NCBI RefSeq assembly: GCF_002013375.1
Contig: NZ_MAEW01000018.1
Location: 62,001-126,000 of the forward strand
Direction: 5' to 3'
DNA: 64,000 nucleotides
Source of the DNA: Mycobacterium sp. D16Q13
GTDB lineage: Bacteria > Actinomycetota > Actinomycetes > Mycobacteriales > Mycobacteriaceae
Shown: positions 59,548-64,000 of the stretch, in pieces
How positions within the stretch are numbered: the stretch's first letter is position 1
Layout of the letters: every line of letters starts with the position of its first letter
Translations under genes and position numbers: made by a program
Notes under the pieces: generated by a model
The model's database searches: none
Seen by the model: only the letters and a program-made list of their open reading frames with translations
Told to the model about the DNA's origin: nothing

Positions 59548-60005
59548 TGCACTACTACCGTCGCCTTCATGAAGGGGTGGATGCCGCACACGTATTGGTA
59601 GGTACCCGCCTTGGCGAACTGATAGGAGAAGGTGCCCTGGGAGTCCAGTCCGGGGGAGCGGAACGTGCCATCCTCGGCCACCACGTTGTGCGGTTCTTCG
59701 TCCTTGTTCGTCCAGGTGACGGTGGTGCCCGCGGGCACGGTCAACGCGGGGGGATTGAAGGCGAAGTTCTCGATGTTCACTGCAGGACCTGCCGGGGCCG
59801 GCGACGAGGGAGCGGCGCCGGTTGCCGGTATGGAGGACATACCGGGCATGCTGTGCCCGGACATGCCGAGAGTGCCGGTGGCGTCAGAAGCGATCGTGAT
59901 CGACAGCGGCGCATCGGATGTGGTGCTACTTCCGCCGGAACATGCTGCCAGCGGGATCGCTAGTGCCGCGGCAACTGCGGCACAGCGCGACGAAGACAAA
60001 TACAT
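59544..60005 (-). CDS. Cupredoxin-domain lipoprotein
   Basis: A 153-residue lipoprotein (lipobox LAAC near 22) with a Met/Ser/Pro-rich linker and a plastocyanin-like domain. Type-1 copper ligands are all visible: His in EEPHNV, Cys in YQYVCGIHPFM, the following His and the Met. It should be a small electron carrier or copper-binding protein on the outer face of the inner membrane. It follows the Rieske gene by 77 bases and is coupled to the metallophosphoesterase. Confidence 0.92.
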   Translation of the reverse strand: MYLSSSRCAAVAAALAIPLAACSGGSSTTSDAPLSITIASDATGTLGMSGHSMPGMSSIPATGAAPSSPAPAGPAVNIENFAFNPPALTVPAGTTVTWTNKDEEPHNVVAEDGTFRSPGLDSQGTFSYQFAKAGTYQYVCGIHPFMKATVVVQ

Positions 60006-60082
60006 GGTGCCCCTTTCCATGGACGAGTCCGCGGCGAGTTGCGGACCACCGCACAGAGATAGGGGCGGGGGTTACAACCGGA

Positions 60083-60778
60083 TCAGGCGGGACGATCGGG
60101 TGCGAACACCTCGATGTGACCGTCGGCCTCGCGCACTTCCAACGTGGGTAGCGGCTTGGGTGCGATGGGCAGCTGGTGCGTGATCACCCGCCCATCGGTG
60201 GTGAAAGATGTGGTGTGGCATGGGCACTGCAAGCGGTCATGCGCCCCGTCGAACCAGAGCTTGCACCCCTGATGTGTGCACACGCCCGACACCGCCTCTA
60301 CCCTGCCGCCCACCCGACGCACGAATCCGTTGACGAATCCGAGGTCGAAGGGATGCACTCCGCCATCGGGGACCGCACTGCTGGCGGCGACCCGCTGCCA
60401 ACTTCCGGTGTTGGGGACGATCTCGCCCGAGTCCTGCTGGGGGTCGGTCTGCGGTTTCTGGGTGATCAGGCGGTCGGCGGTGACAGCCACCGCGGCGGCG
60501 GTAGCGGCCGCCGAGGTGCCGACGAGGAGGCTCCGGCGGGTGGGTGCTTGCCATCGCGGCTGGCCGGAAGGCGCTGGGGCATCGCCCATCTGCTCGGCCA
60601 GGCGACCCTGCAGGTTCGCGAGGAACTCCTGGCTCGGAGTGTCGTCGCCGGGCTGGCTCGCGCGCAGCTCGATCGCCGTCCGGATCTGCGCCGCTTCGAA
60701 ATCGTCAGGACGGAACGGCTTGGGCCGGCGGCCCCGGAGCAGGTCGTCGACGTAGCGGCGCAGCCCACGCGGATTCAT
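60083..60778 (-). CDS. Membrane-anchored Rieske [2Fe-2S] protein with cytosolic N-domain
   Basis: A 231-residue protein. Residues 1-78 form a charged helical cytosolic segment. A twin-arginine-like anchor follows (TRRSLLVGTSAAATAAAVAV, about 79-98). The outside Rieske domain has CTHQGC and CPCHTTSF, giving the two Cys and two His cluster ligands. The start overlaps the sigma-factor stop by ATGA. In ECF sigma operons the second gene usually encodes the anti-sigma factor, and none is otherwise present. The cytosolic N-domain could therefore bind sigma, with the Rieske cluster as redox sensor. The simpler alternative is an electron carrier working with the cupredoxin. Confidence 0.9.
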   Translation of the reverse strand: MNPRGLRRYVDDLLRGRRPKPFRPDDFEAAQIRTAIELRASQPGDDTPSQEFLANLQGRLAEQMGDAPAPSGQPRWQAPTRRSLLVGTSAAATAAAVAVTADRLITQKPQTDPQQDSGEIVPNTGSWQRVAASSAVPDGGVHPFDLGFVNGFVRRVGGRVEAVSGVCTHQGCKLWFDGAHDRLQCPCHTTSFTTDGRVITHQLPIAPKPLPTLEVREADGHIEVFAPDRPA

Positions 60779-61329
60779 GACAGGTCCTGTTCGTTGATCT
60801 GGGCGGCCAGGCGCAGTGCGCGGTGTTGGAGCACCTTGGCATTGGCGACGGTGACACCCATCGTGGCGGCGGACTCCTTGATCGAACAGCTTTGCAGGAA
60901 TCGCAGTTCCAAAATCCGACGATAGTTGTCCGGTAATGCGTCCAATACAGCCTTCGCGTGCAGCGGTGCGGTGCTGATGGATTCCTCGGAGTCGGGCGGC
61001 CGGTCGGCGATGTCCTGCATGTCGGGGATCGAGGTGATCTCGCGGCCCAATGTCTCGCGCCAGTGTGCGGCGAGCACCGTGCGCGCAACCGTCCGCAGGT
61101 AGGCCCGTACCTCGGCCTTAGTCACCGTCAGGCGTAACGGCCTCAACGCAGCCAGGAATACCTCGGCTGTCAGATCCTCGGTATCTGGCCTATTGCCCAC
61201 CCGTGCGTAGATGGTGCGATAGACCCAGACGGCATTGTCTTGGTACACGGACTGCCAGTCCGGGTAGTGATCGTCACCCGCCGGGACGGCCCGCAAGCCG
61301 CGCCGGGCGGTGGGATCACGTTGTGTCAT
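60775..61329 (-). CDS. ECF-type RNA polymerase sigma factor
   Basis: A 184-residue sigma-70 family protein. Region 2 has DNAVWVYRTIYARVGNRPDTEDLTAEVFLAAL and region 4 has LDALPDNYRRILELRFLQSCSIKESAATMGVTVANAKVLQHRALR. No extra domain. ATG 61329 (MTQRDPTARR) is preferred to an upstream in-frame start. It leads the minus-strand operon with Rieske, cupredoxin and metallophosphoesterase genes and presumably drives it. It is divergent from the CoA-transferase gene, 125 bases away. Confidence 0.92.
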   Translation of the reverse strand: MTQRDPTARRGLRAVPAGDDHYPDWQSVYQDNAVWVYRTIYARVGNRPDTEDLTAEVFLAALRPLRLTVTKAEVRAYLRTVARTVLAAHWRETLGREITSIPDMQDIADRPPDSEESISTAPLHAKAVLDALPDNYRRILELRFLQSCSIKESAATMGVTVANAKVLQHRALRLAAQINEQDLS

Positions 61330-61454
61330 CACCGTCGGTTGTCCCGTCCCCAAAACGTCCCTCGAAAGGCAGCTGGATGTCTGCCTCTGATGAGAAGTAG
61401 TGCCGGTGGTTACACGATGCCGGCGGCCAATTGGTTCGGGGTAGCGTCACTGCA

Positions 61455-62654
61455 ATGACGGGTGCTCTCGATGGGATCCGGGTGCTGGAACTGGGCACCC
61501 TGATCGCCGGGCCTTTCGCGGGGCGGTTACTCGGTGATATGGGCGCCGAGGTGCTCAAGATCGAGCCGCCCGGTGCACCGGATCCGCTTCGGACCTGGGG
61601 CCAGGCCGAGGTCGACGGGCACCACGTGTTCTGGACGGTGCACGCTCGCAACAAGAAGGCCATCACCCTTGATCTGCGCACCGAGGCCGGGCGCGCACTG
61701 TTTCTCGATCTCGTCGAGAAGTCGGATGTGATCGTCGAGAACTTCCGGCCAGGGACTCTGGAGAAGTGGGGTCTGGGCTACGACGTCCTGGCGGAACGCA
61801 ACAACGGCATCATCTTGGTCCGCGTCTCCGGTTACGGACAGACCGGTCCGGACGCGCACAAGGCCGGATACGCCTCAGTGGCCGAAGCCGCCAGCGGCCT
61901 GCGGCACCTCAACGGATTCCCCGGTGGTCCGCCGCCACGGATGGCGCTCTCGATTGGTGACACTCTCGCCGGGATGTTCGCGGCCCAGGGCGCACTGGCG
62001 GCGCTCTATCGGCGGACCGTCACCGGTCGCGGACAGATCGTCGATGCGGCGTTAACCGAGAGTTGTTTGGCCGTACAGGAATCCACCATTCCGGATTACG
62101 ACGTGGGTGGGGTGGTGCGGGGTCCGTCGGGTACTCGGTTGGAGGGCATCGCGCCCTCGAACATCTACCAGAGCGCCGATGGCAGTTGGGTGGTCATCGC
62201 CGCCAACCAGGACACCGTCTTCCGCAGATTGTGTGTGGCGATGGATCAGCCGGAGCTGAGCACCGATGATCGATTCGTCAATCACGTTGCCCGTGGCCGC
62301 AATCAGGATGAGCTCGACACCATCATCGCTGGGTGGGCGGCGCGACGCCTGCCCGCCGACATCATCGATGTGCTCAGCGCGGCCGGGGTGATCGCCGGCC
62401 CCATCAACACCGTTGCCGATGTAGTGCAGGACCCACAGCTCAAGGCGCGTGAGATGCTCGTCGAGCATTTCGACGAGCGCCTCGGCCGCTCGGTGCTGGG
62501 GCCGGGAGTGGTTCCGGTGCTGTCCGAATCGCCGGGCGGCGTCCGGAATGCGGGCCCGGCCCGACCCGGGCAACACAACGAGGACGTCTTCGTGGGGCTG
62601 CTGGGGAAGAGCGCCGCAGATATCGACAAGCTGCGCGCCGAGGGGGTGCTGTGA
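61455..62654 (+). CDS. Family III CoA-transferase (CaiB/BaiF type)
   Basis: A 399-residue CoA-transferase. N-terminal DGIRVLELGTLIAGPFAGRLLGDMGAEVLKIEPPG is the family signature. NKKAITLDLRTEAGRALFLDLVEKSDVIVENFRPGT follows, with the Asp nucleophile region and GYGQTGP. It moves CoA between acyl-CoA and a carboxylic acid. ATG 61455 lacks a ribosome site and may be leaderless. The GTGA overlap with the HMG-CoA-lyase-like gene indicates one pathway, such as 3-hydroxy-3-methylglutarate, itaconate/citramalate or leucine-type carbon breakdown. Confidence 0.93.
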   Translation: MTGALDGIRVLELGTLIAGPFAGRLLGDMGAEVLKIEPPGAPDPLRTWGQAEVDGHHVFWTVHARNKKAITLDLRTEAGRALFLDLVEKSDVIVENFRPGTLEKWGLGYDVLAERNNGIILVRVSGYGQTGPDAHKAGYASVAEAASGLRHLNGFPGGPPPRMALSIGDTLAGMFAAQGALAALYRRTVTGRGQIVDAALTESCLAVQESTIPDYDVGGVVRGPSGTRLEGIAPSNIYQSADGSWVVIAANQDTVFRRLCVAMDQPELSTDDRFVNHVARGRNQDELDTIIAGWAARRLPADIIDVLSAAGVIAGPINTVADVVQDPQLKAREMLVEHFDERLGRSVLGPGVVPVLSESPGGVRNAGPARPGQHNEDVFVGLLGKSAADIDKLRAEGVL

Positions 62655-63586
62655 GTTCGATGAGCCGCGTGCGCGAAGAGCAAGCGCAGATGCCCGCCCA
62701 CGTCACCATCCGCGAGGTGCTGCTGCGGGATGGCCTTCAGCTTGAGGCACCGATCTCGTTGGCGGACAAGCTGAAACTTCTCGACGCGATCGCCGCGACA
62801 GGGGTGCGCGAGGTCGAGGCCACCGCATTTGTGTCCCCCTCCAAGATGCCGGCGCTGGCCGACGCCGCCGAACTGTCCGCGCAGCTGTACAACTATCCGG
62901 ATATCGAATTCTCCGCACTCGTCGCCAGCCCTAACGGTGCCAAGCGCGCCCTTGCGGCGGGTCTCACCTCGCTGGAGTACGTGGTCTCTGCGTCCGACGG
63001 ACACAGTCGCGCCAACGTCGGCAGCACTAGTGCCGAGGCCACCGCGCGCATCGAGGAGATCGTGGCGCTCGCGCGTGACACGGGTGCCACCGTGGAGGTC
63101 ATTGTGGCCTGCTCATGGGACTGCCCCTTCGACGGCCCCACCCCCGAACAGCGGGTCCTCGATATCGTGCGCCGGGCCCGGGAATGGGGCGCGGACCGTT
63201 TCGCCCTGGCCGACACCATCGGCACCACAACGCCGCGCCGCGTTACGAATCTCGTTGCGGCCGTTCGACCCATTGTCGGCGACGCGCCGCTGGGCGCGCA
63301 CTTCCACAACACCCGTGGATCCGGTTTGGCCAGCGCCTATGCCGCCGTGCAATCCGGGGTGACGCGGCTCGATTCTTCGATTGGCGGACTCGGCGGATGC
63401 CCGTTCGCGCCCGGAGCGACCGGCAATATCGCCACCGAGGATCTGGTATATCTACTGCGGGACAGCGATATTGACGTCGACGTTGATCTCGAAGCCGCGA
63501 TCGAGGCGGCCCGAGTGGTGCAATCAGTAGTCGGGCACGCGGTCCCGAGCGCTCTGCTGCGCGCGGGCGACCGCTTGCTGAACTAG
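62651..63586 (+). CDS. Hydroxymethylglutaryl-CoA lyase family protein
   Basis: A 311-residue DRE-TIM-barrel lyase. REVLLRDGLQ (about 20) supplies the catalytic Arg/Asp. EATAFVSPSKMPALAD, GAHFHNTRGSGLA (metal His) and GGLGGCPFAPGATGNIATEDL (the HMG-CoA lyase Cys loop) follow. It should split HMG-CoA or a related 3-hydroxy-3-methylacyl-CoA. GTG 62651 overlaps the CoA-transferase stop. The likely pair reaction is CoA activation by transfer followed by retro-aldol cleavage. Its TAG shares CTAG with the convergent gene. Confidence 0.93.
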   Translation: MSSMSRVREEQAQMPAHVTIREVLLRDGLQLEAPISLADKLKLLDAIAATGVREVEATAFVSPSKMPALADAAELSAQLYNYPDIEFSALVASPNGAKRALAAGLTSLEYVVSASDGHSRANVGSTSAEATARIEEIVALARDTGATVEVIVACSWDCPFDGPTPEQRVLDIVRRAREWGADRFALADTIGTTTPRRVTNLVAAVRPIVGDAPLGAHFHNTRGSGLASAYAAVQSGVTRLDSSIGGLGGCPFAPGATGNIATEDLVYLLRDSDIDVDVDLEAAIEAARVVQSVVGHAVPSALLRAGDRLLN

Positions 63587-63873
63587 ACCGCCGACTTCAG
63601 CGGGTTGTGTTCGGCGTAGATCTGCTCGATGCGCGCCTCATCGATCCGGTTGCGCACTTGTTGCGATTCGTGGGTGTCACGCACGACCTTCGCCAGCCCG
63701 AAGCAGCTGGTCACCAGGAAGAGCGTGCACACCGCGAGGAATGCGCGGGGCCACGGCGATATCGGTAGGTACACGATGCCGCCCAGCGTCGAAGCGAATG
63801 CGACCGCGAAGGCGATGGCGGATTGGATGTAATACGCGGTGGACGCGCGGACTGTGGGCTCCGATGTGCTCAT
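63583..63873 (-). CDS. YiaA/YiaB-type two-helix membrane protein
   Basis: A 96-residue inner-membrane protein with two hydrophobic helices (about 17-36 and 43-62). The loop YLPISPWPRAFLA and the following FLVTSCFGLAKVVRD segment are typical of the YiaAB domain. The C-terminal helix is charged. The function of the family is not established. It converges on the lyase gene with overlapping stops. The last 127 bases of the window show no further gene. Confidence 0.83.
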   Translation of the reverse strand: MSTSEPTVRASTAYYIQSAIAFAVAFASTLGGIVYLPISPWPRAFLAVCTLFLVTSCFGLAKVVRDTHESQQVRNRIDEARIEQIYAEHNPLKSAV

Positions 63874-64000
63874 ACGACCACGGTGGCAGCCGCCGCTTCG
63901 TATGGCATGAGTAGAGCTACCCGATATGCGGGCGCAAGTTTGCGTGCAGGTCGCTGGTAGCGATACGGGGGCTGGCCCCAGGAAATGGTGCTGTGGGCTG

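Overview
The window is high-GC DNA from a rapidly growing mycobacterium. An MmpS/MmpL pair, multimodular NRPSs, CGNR and DUF3237 proteins, small exported proteins and the dense use of GTG starts and ATGA/GTGA overlaps point to the genus. The gene style recalls the abscessus-chelonae group, but that placement is inference. I see no rRNA, tRNA, CRISPR array or intact insertion sequence.

Layout. (1) 1-22062: the 3' part of a nonribosomal peptide assembly line. A 4.4-kilo-residue NRPS fragment is translationally coupled to a 2717-residue NRPS that ends C-T without A, thioesterase or reductase domains, and then to a membrane carboxyl-methyltransferase-like protein. (2) 22066-26162: two TetR genes with clear palindromic operators, a small membrane protein, a GT1 glycosyltransferase and two small exported proteins. 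(3) 26368-33400: mostly catabolic genes: alcohol dehydrogenase, a decayed nitronate monooxygenase, a phage-like NlpC/P60 peptidase, an SDR, a PPOX protein with a cofactor-free-dioxygenase-like hydrolase-fold protein, an exported protein and an acyl-CoA carboxylase carboxyltransferase. (4) 33511-39989: a tightly coupled seven-gene operon: LuxE-type acyl-protein synthetase, NifU-like protein lacking one cysteine, cysteine desulfurase, ABC permease, ABC ATPase, acyl carrier protein and fatty-acyl-AMP ligase. I consider this the best candidate for an undescribed system. (5) 40998-48778: a copper island. Two exact TACCC-N5-GGGTA boxes precede a CopZ, exported-protein, CopA and Cys-triplet-peptide operon. 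The convergent mmpS-mmpL pair has another exact box upstream. (6) 49095-58618: an SRPBCC pseudogene, SDRs with TetR and LysR regulators, DUF3237, small exported proteins, CGNR, DedA, an EEP-fold protein, a lipoprotein and a phosphoribosyltransferase. (7) 58205-61329, minus strand: ECF sigma factor, membrane Rieske protein, cupredoxin lipoprotein, Tat metallophosphoesterase and a membrane protein. (8) 61455-63873: CoA-transferase and HMG-CoA-lyase-family pair, then a YiaA/B-type protein.

How the parts work together. The NRPS line would make a peptide with at least three epimerised positions and two threonines, probably methylated or released by an unusual route. The LuxE operon combines acyl activation, sulfur mobilisation and export. 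The copper island pairs cytosolic chaperoning and efflux with an envelope transporter. The sigma-Rieske-cupredoxin operon looks like an envelope redox module. All functions are inferred from sequence motifs read by eye, without database searches.
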